Source: Yponomeuta sedellus (Eukaryota > Arthropoda > Insecta > Lepidoptera > Yponomeutidae). From it: 64,000 bases of DNA. The notes under the pieces are model-generated. The model did no database searches. It had not been told where the DNA came from and saw nothing but the letters and a program-made list of their open reading frames with translations. The position numbers and the translations under genes were made by a program. The DNA lies in NCBI GenBank assembly GCA_934045075.1, contig OW203721.1, positions 1,610,478 through 1,674,477 of the forward strand. The letters are read 5' to 3'. Numbering within the stretch: position 1 is the stretch's first letter; the number at the start of each line of letters is the position of its first letter. Below are positions 32,961 to 42,488 of the stretch, in pieces.

Positions 32961-33784
32961 TTGTTTTGGTGTTTTAACCTTTAGTTTGGCCAACTGTGCA
33001 GCTGTTGAAAGTAGATTGACAGTAAGTTTACGAGGAACGTGGGAGTAACCTAACTGTTGGGCCCACAGACATGAGTCTCGAAGTGACAACGCAAGCACAC
33101 CTACTTCGCATGCCCGACATACGTCGCTACTTTTTAGTCCGTGCTCGGCTGTTACTGTAGTAAGGCTTCCTTCGAGAATGCTTCATAGTCAATGAAGCAT
33201 TTTGTAAGAAACTTACAAAACGCTGCATTGCCTAGTAGTCAAACTGCATAAATACAAAAGAGGTACATACACCTAGCCGTTATAGTATGTTATTGTTATT
33301 ATTTATTTGCAAAAGAAAATATGGATAACCACAAACTATAATTGTGGTATAAACTATAATATAAACTTTCACAATTTATAGAACCAACGGTTAAGATACT
33401 CACTGGATATTATCGGGTCTTATAGCGCTTATTTATAAGGTAAAACTTAATCGCGATTAGACCTCTTTAATATAGAAATCCCTAAACCAATTCGCGTAAG
33501 CGTGCTTATTCCTCTGATAGGCTTTTAAATACGGCAGGAACCAAACACCTAGCCTAGATCCATAGTAATCACGCAGTTTAGGTACTTCATATTTCTTAAG
33601 TAGTTTCACACAAGTCGCGGTGCTTGCCCTGTCTGGCGGGATTCATGTCTGTGGTCGGGCCATTGTGGGCGGAATGCCGTCGCAGCTTGGCACAGTAACG
33701 GTCTCCGGAACATAGTAAGGCACCGCACCTACCGTAATGGCTCCTCGAGGCGCGGCGCGCGAGGCGGTCTCTCCTCGCACTTAC
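32961..33784. other. Intron or intergenic, two small hairpins
   Basis: 'aatgcttcat/atgaagcatt' at 33178-33202 and 'ttgtaag/cttacaa' right after it. No exon supported. Confidence 0.35.
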
Positions 33785-33848
33785 GCGCGGACTTGGGCGT
33801 GCTTTCCTCCTGAAGTAGCGAGGACAGGATCTGCTCGGCGCGGTCCTC
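33785..33848 (-). CDS. CUE-module gene, exon 8 (end of third module)
   Basis: The acceptor gaccag| and donor |gtaagt frame 64 bases reading EDRAEQILSSLLQEESTPKS+A. It enters in phase 0 from exon 34578-34657 (VDYQ|EDRAEQ) and leaves in phase 1. The segment completes a UBA/CUE-like three-helix fold whose last helix is AEQILSSLL. The next exon is unknown. A LINE remnant on the + strand lies just outside at 33855-33930. Confidence 0.65.
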
Positions 33849-34577
33849 CTGGTCGTATGGATGGGCGAGTTAGGAGAAATATCGATAAGCCGTTTAATAT
33901 GAATGTCGGTGAGGCGTAAGAGATCTGTCAGGATAGTTAAAATATATTTATATGTATATATATATTTATTCACTGAAAACAATGCAAGATTACAACATCA
34001 TTAGTTTGCCAAACTGCTAATGCAGTTTATAGGCAAACTCTTGGTAAGAGTTCTTTGTAACTTGCTAAATTAACATTACCGTCTACACAACTAAAATTAT
34101 CGATAATATTTTATGTCTACAAACTACTTAACACAAAACGCTTAAGCATACTTTTATACTTTTAGAAAAGTGATGAGCGAATCAGGAAAAATTAGCTACG
34201 CCTTTGAATTTAATTGTTACGATAGAGTCGTAAGGAATCTTTCAGAATCGTAACAAGTTTATGTTTTGGACGACTTTATATCGTATCGATATTTACGACC
34301 GATATTGAATAGCATCGATGTTTTACGGAAATATATTGAAATTAGTGGATATAAATATATTTAAAGTAACTTCTGCCCTTGCCCAAAATAAAACAAAGGC
34401 CCCTGCCGAAATTATTCGGAGGTGTTATTACTTGTGTAGACGAGTAATAATCAAAGGCCAGTTGGCCAATGTGTTGATGTGTTATAAAATCAAAACAAAC
34501 ATAGTTACCTACACGAGAATTTTTACACACTAGAGATGGGATTAAAAAAAATATCGATATGTTTTTACCAAACCTAC

Positions 34578-34657
34578 CTGGTAGTCGACACTTTCCAGCG
34601 CGATGCCGATGACTCGCTCAGCCACCGTGCTGTATTTGCGCTGCAGCCGCTTGCGCA
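34578..34657 (-). CDS. CUE-module gene, exon 7
   Basis: The acceptor cattccag| (first base 34657) and donor |gtaggt frame 80 bases. The first two bases complete a Leu with exon 6. The rest reads RKRLQRKYSTVAERVIGIAL then ESVDYQ, ending in phase 0. The pattern (basic helix 1, V..RVI..AL.S at helix 2, acidic VDY turn) matches a CUE/UBA module that is finished in exon 8. Confidence 0.75.
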
Positions 34658-35312
34658 CTGGAATGAGGGCGAGTACGTACAGACATTATGATACTTGGTT
34701 CCACACGAAAATACGCCCGAATGCAGCGGCTAACATTAAACAAACAGAATGTAAATATAAGTTTTATTTTAAAAAAAATATAAAAAAACATTATAATCGC
34801 GTAAATTATATCAGCCGTTCCATTAAACCATCCTTTAGTTAACCGTACTACAATATGTTACAATAAGTTATGTATGATGCCTTTTTCTAAACAGTTAAAT
34901 AAAATAAGTTTTAAGGTGATACCCGGTGCCAACTAACGCCACTAATAGAGAAAAAAATCATATCTGCCCTTACAACGCGTCATTGTAAAAAGTTAATATT
35001 ATGACAATAAATATAGTAGCTCTTTTTAGAACACTGATAAGATACTAGATACAAGAATCTAGGACGTTTAAGCATTTATTCCTAAAACGGCTGTTTGTAA
35101 TGGAGTTCGATTAAGTTTCAGGTTCTAAAAAAAGTAGTATGTTAATATATATGATGTTCACTTATTGAGAGAAACGTATTATAGAAGTTGATAATACGTT
35201 TCTTCCCTTCTGATTACTTGTTCATTGGTGGCACTAGTTGACATACCGGGTAGAGCCTCAATCCAGATCTACAGAAAGCTTAGCTGACGCGATGAAAATG
35301 TGTTTGACTCAC

Positions 35313-35530
35313 GCTCCTCCTTCTCGTGTGGCGTCTTCATGATGGTGACGACCTTGGGCGGCTGGGCGGGATCCTTGGGCTTCTTCTTGGGCGGGTTGCC
35401 CAGCGTCTCCTTCTTGGAGAAACCCATGCCCAGTAGCTCCTCGCTGGCTCGCTGCACGTTGTTGTCTTTGTTGGCGAGTACGTCTAGGATGAGAGTCTCT
35501 TCTGCCTTTGGGAATATGCTCTTCAGGTAT
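35313..35530 (-). CDS. CUE-module gene, exon 6 (second CUE domain)
   Basis: The acceptor cccttcag| and donor |gtgagt bound 218 bases, phase 2 in and phase 1 out. It reads KYLKSIFPKAEETLILDVLA, then NKDNNVQRASEELLGMGF and a Lys/Pro-rich linker (NPPKKKPKDPAQPPK, possibly nuclear-localising), then TPHEKEE. The IFP motif and the terminal ELL are the hallmarks of ubiquitin-binding CUE domains (MFP and di-leucine motifs). CUE domains in general bind ubiquitin; that this one does is inference. Confidence 0.8.
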
Positions 35531-35704
35531 CTGAAGGGACAATGTTAGAAGGTACAATGCCTGCCTCGGCGGTTTAGATGGCTCCTTTCGTGATGCAGAT
35601 AGGTGTATGAATACAATATAAATTATTGTATATGCACCAGGAATTACATCAGAGATATGAAACATATTATGACTTGATTGCATGATATAATTTTCTTTAT
35701 ACTA

Positions 35705-35895
35705 TATTTATTTTTAATGCACTAACCCGTGCTAAGGAGAAATTTAAAAACCTATTTAGAGTCTAAAAATTTCACCCATGCCAGGATTCGAACCCGCAAC
35801 CTCTGGCTATGCGTGCCAGCGCTCTTCCAATTGAGTCAATGGGCTCAATCTCAGGAAATTTGTCCTTAGCATGGGTTAGTGCATTAAAAATAAAT
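35705..35895. repeat. tRNA-armed foldback element with intact outer ends
   Basis: Left outer end 'tttttaatgcactaacccgt', right outer end 'agcatgggttagtgcattaa'. The left arm holds the tRNA-like unit and the right arm is reduced to the terminal 30-40 bases. Confidence 0.8.
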
Positions 35896-35989
35896 ATAGT
35901 ATAATCATGTGGGTACAGTGATATCATTCCGATGTAAAATATATCTGCAAAGTAGGTAGTCGGGGCTGTAAGTTAAGCCAGATGTCGCT

Positions 35990-36155
35990 GCCTGTACGTA
36001 ATACAGAGAATAGTGTAAAGAGGTTCGAAATTTCACTGATGCCGGTGAGTCGCCCATTGGCTCAATTGGAAGAGCGCTGGCACGGATAGCCAGAGGTTGC
36101 GGGTTCGAATCCCGGCATGGGTGAAATTTTTAGCCTCTAAATAGGTTTTTAAATA
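35990..36155 (+). repeat. tRNA-armed foldback element, single full arm
   Basis: 'gtacgtaatacagagaatag', A box (TGGCTCAATTGG), B box (GGTTCGAATCC), 'gtgaaatttttagcctctaa'. The preceding 'gtaggtagtcggggctgtaa' also occurs, inverted, in the centre of the copy at 49860-50260, so it is the family's spacer. Confidence 0.8.
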
Positions 36156-36349
36156 ATTTTCTTTGTTTTCTTTTTTTTTTCAGTAGAGTTTATTTTCACA
36201 AAAAAATACTATTTTAAACAGACATTGTACTTATGCATATTTTTGTGAGATCACTGCTATAGGATAAGTAGTTATAGTATTACAGTATTTTTTATTTTTA
36301 GGGAGCAGTATACCCATGAGAAAACATCGCTGTTATCCTTATAAATAAG

Positions 36350-36640
36350 GTCATATTTCGTAAATGTTTGGCCAAAAAAATTTTATTACTATTATCTCGC
36401 AGTACGCAAAGCCTTGCCTCACATTGATTGGCAAAGAACTAAAGATTATGAGATTAGCGCATTTAACCTGGTCACATCTGTTGAAGAATGCAATGACTGG
36501 TGGGATACAAAGGTTCTCGAGACAGAAATGGATTCCTTCAAGGGAAATGGTGCCATCCATTTCCTTGCATCTTGAAGGAGCTCTATGTTTACTAGTGGAC
36601 GTCTGTGGGCTGATTGACTGGCCGATCGCGACCGACTGAA
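36350..36640 (+). repeat. Decayed repeat, possible LINE end
   Basis: The + frame ends LVDVCGLIDWPIATD. 'ctagtggacgtctgtgggct' resembles the QQWTSVG-type codons at LINE ORF2 ends. Weak. Confidence 0.3.
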
Positions 36641-36696
36641 AGACTTGTGAATCGTTTTTTCCGCATTGGTAGATTTTTCAGCTGGTTTCGGCTTAC

Positions 36697-36805
36697 TTGA
36701 GCTTCATCTTGGGCGACTGATGTCGCCCCGCCTGGCCGTCTACAGAGCGCGCTGTGCCGTAGTAGCTGCTCGCACCAGAGGCGGGCCGAAGGAGCGACGG
36801 TGAAC
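36697..36805 (-). CDS. CUE-module gene, exon 5
   Basis: The acceptor tccgtag| and donor |gtaagc bound 109 bases, phase 1 in and phase 2 out. It reads SPSLLRPASGASSYYGTARS then VDGQAGRHQSPKMKL. The split codons on both sides work: Gly from exon 4, Lys into exon 6, giving KMKLKYLKSIFP, the first helix of the second CUE domain. Low-complexity Ser/Gly linker. Confidence 0.75.
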
Positions 36806-37379
36806 CTACGGAGAGAGAACGCTGTTAGCGATAACTCCAACTGCCAGGTGGTCTGATGACTCGAGATACGCGAGAGATCCGCGGAGCTGTGCACAGACTT
36901 TTCTTTAAGGAGATACCTGATAAAGATAAAGATATTTATTTGCTAAAAATATGTTGCATAATTCGATTGTATGAATGTTCTCTCGGGTTATCGTTTAATT
37001 TCTCTTTTACTCGTCGTCGCTGGAATCAACAGCGGAACATTGGCCACTATGATAATTAGTTTTGCAGGCCTTTTGTCCCTGATACGGGATGCGCACACAG
37101 GGCGCTTAATTATAATTATCTGATTAAGTTTCTATAACTGACAAGAACTTAATCTGCGGGTTTGCTGAAGGACATTCGAATAGTGGCGTTGTGGCCGGGT
37201 CATCTGTCACCCTCCAAATGGTTGAGACTGACGATGGCTGACCAACTTCTTGTGGCTGACCCCTGCGTTATGTTAGTGAATGAGTGATGTTCGTGTATCT
37301 GGCCGCAGCACTTATGTTTTCCCAATTTTCGTAAAATATTTATCTAACGCTTTGGCATTATAAGATGAGTTGACAAAAA

Positions 37380-37560
37380 ATGGTCTGAGTGGTTTTTTTT
37401 TCATCGCTGCCTATTTCTCCACTACACTACGGCTCGAAGGCGGCTTTCACTTTCATTTTACATTGTACGTTGTCATTCAGCAAATAGAATGTAAAGAGAA
37501 TAGAGTGTAATTCTTTGTCGAAATAAATTGAATTGAATCTCTAGTAAAATACATTATGCT
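37380..37560 (+). repeat. LINE 3'-end-like repeat
   Basis: 'aatggtctgagtggtttttt', 'ctccactacactacggctcg', 'tgtaattctttgtcgaaata' and 'aattgaattgaat', as at 25490 and 59060. Confidence 0.55.
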
Positions 37561-37670
37561 GAGTCGGGGCCCCGCCTCGGATAACCGCAAACTGCGCTCT
37601 GGTATTGTCTGTTAATCTTTGCGCTTATTTCTGATATGTGCTTACTTGCTGTAGAATTATGCTTTGTGTC

Positions 37671-37823
37671 AAATAATCAAAATCTAAGTCAAGTAGACTT
37701 AGATTTTGATTATTTAGATTTATTTAGTTACAGAGTTTTTGTAACACTAAATCGTTACAGAACGTTACAGAACTAGAGATCGTTGTGAGAGGTTGTCTTT
37801 AGCAACCTCTCACAACGATCTCT
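37671..37823. repeat. Two adjacent perfect hairpins
   Basis: The first has arms 37671-37690 and 37696-37715 (20 of 20, 5-base loop). The second has arms 37775-37795 and 37803-37823 (21 of 21, 7-base loop, 'agagatcgttgtgagaggtt'). Both lie in an intron of the CUE-module gene. Confidence 0.9.
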
Positions 37824-37889
37824 CTAGCATTGTCTTACATTCATCCATCAAAACTGTTATCCCATCAACAAATAAAAATTGTATCTGTC

Positions 37890-38010
37890 ATATAAGATAA
37901 GAATATTCTTTATTGTACACTCAAAAACCACAAATACGACACAATTGCAAATACACATAGTACAATTGGCGGCCTTATTGCTAAAAGCAATTTCTTCCAG
38001 ACAACCTTAC
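37890..38010 (-). repeat. LINE 3'-end remnant
   Basis: 'taagataagaatattcttta' to 'ggccttattgctaaaagcaa', matching 15205-15320. Confidence 0.5.
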
Positions 38011-38131
38011 GATAGAAAGTCGCTGAAGGACATTAGAAAGACAGGTAGCCAGTGCACAATTCAATATTGAATATACCTCGGTGCGTATAGATGTGAATGT
38101 TTAATCTATCCGTCTAGGACCCAATGCTGAC

Positions 38132-38334
38132 CGTGCGGCGTGCCGGTGACCGGCGTGAGGTGCGCGGAGCCGTGCACGGAGCCCCCCTTGGCCAGCTGCA
38201 GCGCCGAGTAGACCCCGACGGCGCTGCGCTGCAGTCGCGCGGCGCTCGGCGACATACTCAGCGGGCCCGGCGTCGTGATCGGGTGCTTCTCCACTTGCAG
38301 GGCGCTGATCACGACCGCCTCGCGGTTGTAGTAC
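38132..38334 (-). CDS. CUE-module gene, exon 4 (end of first CUE domain)
   Basis: The acceptor ccggcag| (first base 38334) supplies the last base of Lys142. The frame reads YYNREAVVISALQVEKHPIT, a Ser/Ala/Gly-rich stretch, then AHLTPVTGTPH and donor |gtcagc, exiting in phase 1. The donor is the weakest of the chain. If it is skipped, the frame ends eight codons later at a TAG, so an isoform with only one CUE domain is conceivable. YYNREAVVISAL is the third-helix region of the first CUE module. Very GC-rich. Confidence 0.75.
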
Positions 38335-39104
38335 CTGCCGGGATGCAGAGCGTGCTTCTGTACAGTACTACACATCATAAAAGTCCCGTCGGGAATCTAC
38401 GTTCGCGCAGACTAGGAAGAAGTGTAAAGAAAGTACCCGAAGCTATAAGTACATTCAACATGATCTTTAACCGATACGGTTAAGGTGCAGAAATGATTGC
38501 CCCAGTAGCGCTACCTATTTCGCTCACACTAATATTGCCAAAGTCCTGCATCGTAGACGTTGAATCAACCAATAGCAACAAAGGCGCGCGGCCTGCCATA
38601 AAATGAAACTATCTGATTGGTCGATCAACTTGCCGCACATCCAAAATTTGGTCATCTGCGCAGGTACATCCGCGAGACTTATTTCTTGTTTAGCACTGTA
38701 CTATGATCGCTGATAGTACTGTGTACCTAAATAGACGTCACGCCTGGTCAGACTCCGTCCATTGTTCTTCTACCGCCTTTTAAATAACATCGACCTATTG
38801 GGCAGGTGGCGTACCTACCGAACGACGTTCAGTTCTTGGCAACGACTTTGTGATCGTCTTTGTCCTCTGCCAGGCCTGTAAGCAAAAATAACGCAGATCT
38901 TCTCCGTTAGAGGGCACTATCAACTAGCAGCGTATACGGCTTTTCGCGATTCCAGCGACGAACTAAACGCTTGGCTCCACGGAGTAATCGAATACCTAGT
39001 AGAGGCTAAGGACACACACGATGCGGCCGAAGCGTTTGTAGGTCTTACCGCCGCCGCCGAGACTCCACATCGAACCTGTAACCGTAGTAAGAGACAGGAC
39101 TCAC

Positions 39105-39322
39105 TTCTTCAGCAGGATCTTGATATGTGTCTCCCCGACGGTCGGAAACATCGCGCTGATCTTCGCCACCAGGGCGTCGGTGTCGGCCATCAGTGTGAGC
39201 GAGTCCTGGAACTTGTCGCTAAGCTGGGACACGCGGCCCGGGACCGGGGATCCCCGCGGCGTGAGGCAGAGCGCTCGGCCCAAGATCGGACTGTCTGAGG
39301 GCGTGCTGTATGCCCGCCCGTC
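39105..39322 (-). CDS. CUE-module gene, exon 3 (first CUE domain)
   Basis: The acceptor ctttcacag| and donor |gtgagt bound 218 bases, phase 0 in and phase 2 out. It begins DGRAYSTPSDSPILGRAL, then a helical stretch SQLSDKFQDSLTLMADTDAL, then the CUE core VAKISAMFPTVGETHIKILL. The canonical MFP motif is present (about residues 127-129 if the protein starts at 42455), with the LL pair at 139-140. Third codon positions are GC-rich. No alternative frame of this exon stays open with the same splice sites. Confidence 0.8.
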
Positions 39323-40244
39323 CTGTGAAAGCCAGGGGAACGTACCAAGAGATGTTCTTATCAATGTTCTCTTTATACAGACCGGTAGGAATCGAAATTA
39401 TTGACTTAAATTTAGGCTTTCTTTACAGTCACTGTTAGACTGTTAGATGTAAAATTAAGCTGTGTAGAGTTCTAGTTCTGGTGTTCATTGTACTACTCTG
39501 GTGTTCATGTAGATCTACTCTGGTAAGGAGATTTCGTATTGTATGTATTCTGAGGTATCAAGACATATGTAAGTTTGGAGTGGTCGACATTAAAAGAATC
39601 CACTTATTCGAAAGTTAAATTGGTAAAAACGTTCAATATTCTGAAAAATCTACATAAGTATGTACAATTTGGAAATAAACGCACATCGCATATTTTTACT
39701 AGTTGTAAAAGTTTTAAGCAACGACTTTGATAATAAAAAGGACAGATATAGTCTCCATACTTTCCCAAAAGCTACAAATTACTTTGAACTAACCTTAACT
39801 ATAGAAAACCGAGACGTCTCATTATTATTTAATCAGCAATTTTAATCCGATGAGTGTATATCACTTATGTGCACTTGGTAAATGTTAAAATTCACCATCT
39901 TTAACATTTAAATATTTTCTATCGAACATCGATCGACGAAAGCGGTAGAGGGGTTGCAATCAAGAACGCTTTTCAAACATTCTCGGCTGCATTACAGCTA
40001 GTAGTCTATAAGTTATGTCCATCGGCTAGCACAAATAACAAAGAGCCTATTAGGTGCGTTCAAACTACAAGAGCGTGCCCACTGTACGGGAAACGATTTT
40101 CATTCGCATTTCGCATCTTTCGTTTTTTTTAAAGTCATAATATAATCGTACAGACACGTCCGATCCGTTGACTTTTACGCACCCATTGACTCTGTTTCTT
40201 TTTACAAAGCAACATAAAATACGGAACACAAGGACAATACTCAC

Positions 40245-40373
40245 GATGTGCGCCTTAAGCCCCTTAGGGTGGAACATCTTGGGGCTGGGGTGAGCTTGGG
40301 GGCCGTTGAAGGCATGCTGGAGACGGACTGGGGAGGGGTAAGGGTGGACGTGGTACGGCGAGCCGTGCGCCGA
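40245..40373 (-). CDS. CUE-module gene, exon 2
   Basis: Frame SAHGSPYHVHPYPSPVRLQH then AFNGPQAHPSPKMFHPKGLK and AHI, donor |gtgagt, exit phase 0 into exon 3. The phase 0 acceptor is gcactccag| at 40373. The nearer-looking cacag| 58 bases upstream does not keep phase with exon 42378-42455. If it is the true acceptor, another upstream exon exists. His/Pro-rich and apparently disordered. Antisense frames on + here are shadows. Confidence 0.65.
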
Positions 40374-40734
40374 CTGGAGTGCGTCCGTGAACAGACATGT
40401 GTGTGGGAAACCGAAACATACTGTGAAACAACAATTAGGTCTTGCTTAGTTTTACACCCAGTTTGGCTTGTAACACTCAATAAGTCACAGTTTCTGTGTT
40501 AATTTGAATGAAATAGTAAATTCTATTAAAAAAAAATTGTTTGTTGATTAATTCAGAAATACAGTTATGAATCAATTGCAACTCCCACACTAGGCACAGC
40601 CTGTGTCGTGGAAGTCGGGTAGGATACGCAAAATCATAATTAGCACCGGTTGAGTGTGCGAAACAACATTTGATTTGACTTATTCTCTACTTTCAGGCAG
40701 GATGGCCAGTCACATTACTTTGGACATAGTAAAT

Positions 40735-40855
40735 TTCTTACAGTCCTCCACCAACCCAAACTTGGCCCCCGTGGTGGTGTATGGCCGAACCTTCCTGTGA
40801 TGCAGGAAGAGCCCGTGCCCCAGCAGTGGGGACATGCAAAGGGTTGTTACCAGCA
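40735..40855 (+). repeat. 5S-rRNA-derived SINE, 3' fragment
   Basis: 'cagtcctccaccaaccc' to 'ccagcagtggggacatgca', inside intron 1 of the CUE-module gene. Confidence 0.7.
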
Positions 40856-42377
40856 AATTTCTTAAGGAAATAAGTCACAAGCTGGTTGCTCATTCTTTGT
40901 GGTATAGCCTAACATGTTGTTGGTTTGGCAGTCACAACTGAGCTATGGACAATATGAGAGAGCAGCTAAATTACTTATAGGCACTATTATTTTTCCACAA
41001 TCTATATCTGATATCTATAAGAAAACAGGCCCAGGTGAATAGTTAATTGACCAAGTAAGTCCATGAACAGCCATTGTTACTTGAATAGTGCCAGCTTTGA
41101 AAAGAAAAGCCATTGATTCACTGAGCAAGACATGTAACTTCTAAGCATAGTCTATACAAGTGTTAGGTGCACACAAAACACACTGTGAAATGTACAAATA
41201 AGCCAACTTTGTATGCTGTGAATTCAAGGAATAATTGGGTACTTTGTACTCCATCATGAAACGGGCTGCTTAGACACGAGTGTATTTTGCACTTCTTCGT
41301 AGCTGTATTATTTTTGGCACCTGAAAATCAAAACAAATGTTTAACTGACTTAGCTATCCTCGGTATTCTACTCTACAAACCTTTGCTTCGGATTCAATGA
41401 AATACTCTATTAAGAATTGTTGTTTGCTACTTGAGTGAACATTCTACTTTTTTATCATTATTCTAAATCTACTTAAAAAGGGCTAGTTTAGTCCTCGTAA
41501 ACGGAGCAAAACCAAAATAGCTCTTTGATTCATAGGGATGAAAAGTGATTTCAGCCACACAAGAGATCAATGACGAATATTGAATAAATATTGTATGATA
41601 AAGACATCGAGCGCAAAGTAAATAAAAAAGGTTTGTGAAAAAATTAAAGACGCGCCAGATGGACTCCTCCGACAGACTCAAATTACACAATATGCACGAA
41701 GTTTGTATTAAAATTGAGTGGGTCTTCAAGTAGTGAGAAAGTAAGTCTTCTTCTATTAACTCCAGTGAATCATCAATCAACATTCTATTCTTATTCATAA
41801 GTAGCAGCGCTGATATTGTAATGATGTGTAATTGTGTAATTATGTTGTTATTTGTCAAACGAGGGTGACATAGTCATTATTGACTAAACCCTCAATAAAT
41901 AATTAAAGATTATAAAAAAAAAAGTAGCAGTGCTAACTTATTGTTTTATAGGGGGTAATAAAGCTTAAGAAATCCACTTCGGAAGCAACAATTTTCACGC
42001 TCGAGTTGTGTATTTTAAATCTCTGGCTGCACTCAAAAAATTAAGGAAACACACTCTTGTCTTAAAAATAGTTGTTTGATCCAGCGAGATCTACTATTTT
42101 TAATTAATATCTTTTTAGTTTTTATTTCGAAGTTCAAATTCCTTGAAAACAAAAGACTATAGTACACCATCAAGACAATATATTTTAGTAAGGCAATAAA
42201 GTAAAATTTTTAAATAAGACTTTTTATGAAATTGTTCGCCATCCCCTGCGGTATGGTAAATAAAATCCATAATATTGTTTTAGCATATCGTCTAGCGAAG
42301 AAACGCGACATAGCTAATGCAGTACCTATATTGACTGAACTAGTTTTTCATATTCTGCTATGAATCTAACTACTCAC
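40856..42377. other. Intron 1 of the CUE-module gene; nothing recognised
   Basis: The minus frame at 41469-41858 (129 codons) is Leu/Ile/Ser-rich from AT bias, and I saw no splice sites that join it to the gene. Confidence 0.4.
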
Positions 42378-42455
42378 CTGCGGATGAATGCACTCTAAGG
42401 CGATGTGATGTGCTGCGCTTTGAATAGACTTATGCCGAGACCGTAGCTCTTCCAT
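42378..42455 (-). CDS. CUE-module gene, first coding exon (start probable)
   Basis: The ATG at 42455 has a good context (caaaATGG). It opens 26 codons: MEELRSRHKSIQSAAHHIAL then ECIHPQ, and donor |gtgagt in phase 0. The frame is also open upstream: an acceptor-like ttcctgcag| at 42489 would add QLCVYLLGIFGK-like residues (first base 42488), making this an internal exon. I prefer the ATG because no earlier exon was found on minus before the Deaf1 start. Deaf1 begins 2.07 kb away in the opposite direction, so the two genes probably share a divergent promoter region. Confidence 0.6.
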
Positions 42456-42488
42456 TTTGCCAAAGATCCCAAGTAAATAAACGCACAG

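Larger units (their letters stand above)
17158..42455 (-). other. Proposed extent of the unnamed CUE-module gene
   Basis: Joins the exons described individually: 42378-42455, 40245-40373, 39105-39322, 38132-38334, 36697-36805, 35313-35530, 34578-34657, 33785-33848, [missing], 27849-27935, 18465-18578, 17158-17359. All neighbouring pairs are phase-compatible except across the bracketed gap. The first eight exons give 366 residues with three CUE/UBA-like modules (about residues 117-155, 243-282 and 316-360) joined by disordered linkers. The last three give an Arg/Ala-rich piece and a tail of GPxxxLRxG units. Proteins with several ubiquitin-binding modules usually act as adaptors or sorters of ubiquitinated cargo. 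That role here is inference. I do not recognise an orthologue name. Confidence 0.5.

Noticed and set aside
35309..35683. 124-codon minus frame over CUE exon 6
   Set aside because: Wrong frame of a real exon. The CUE motif KSIFPKAEET is in the other frame and fits both splice phases.
36592..36894. Longer minus frame over CUE exon 5 (PSARLWCEQLLRHS...)
   Set aside because: The phase needed by both neighbouring exons selects another frame (SPSLLRPASGASS...).
40241..40480. Minus frame SHTHVCSRTHSSRRT over CUE exon 2, and its plus-strand counterpart
   Set aside because: Only the frame LQSAHGSPYHVHPYP joins exon 3 in phase.
41469..41858. 129-codon minus-strand frame in the CUE-gene intron
   Set aside because: Leu/Ile/Ser-rich from AT-rich DNA, no recognised domain, no splice or start support.
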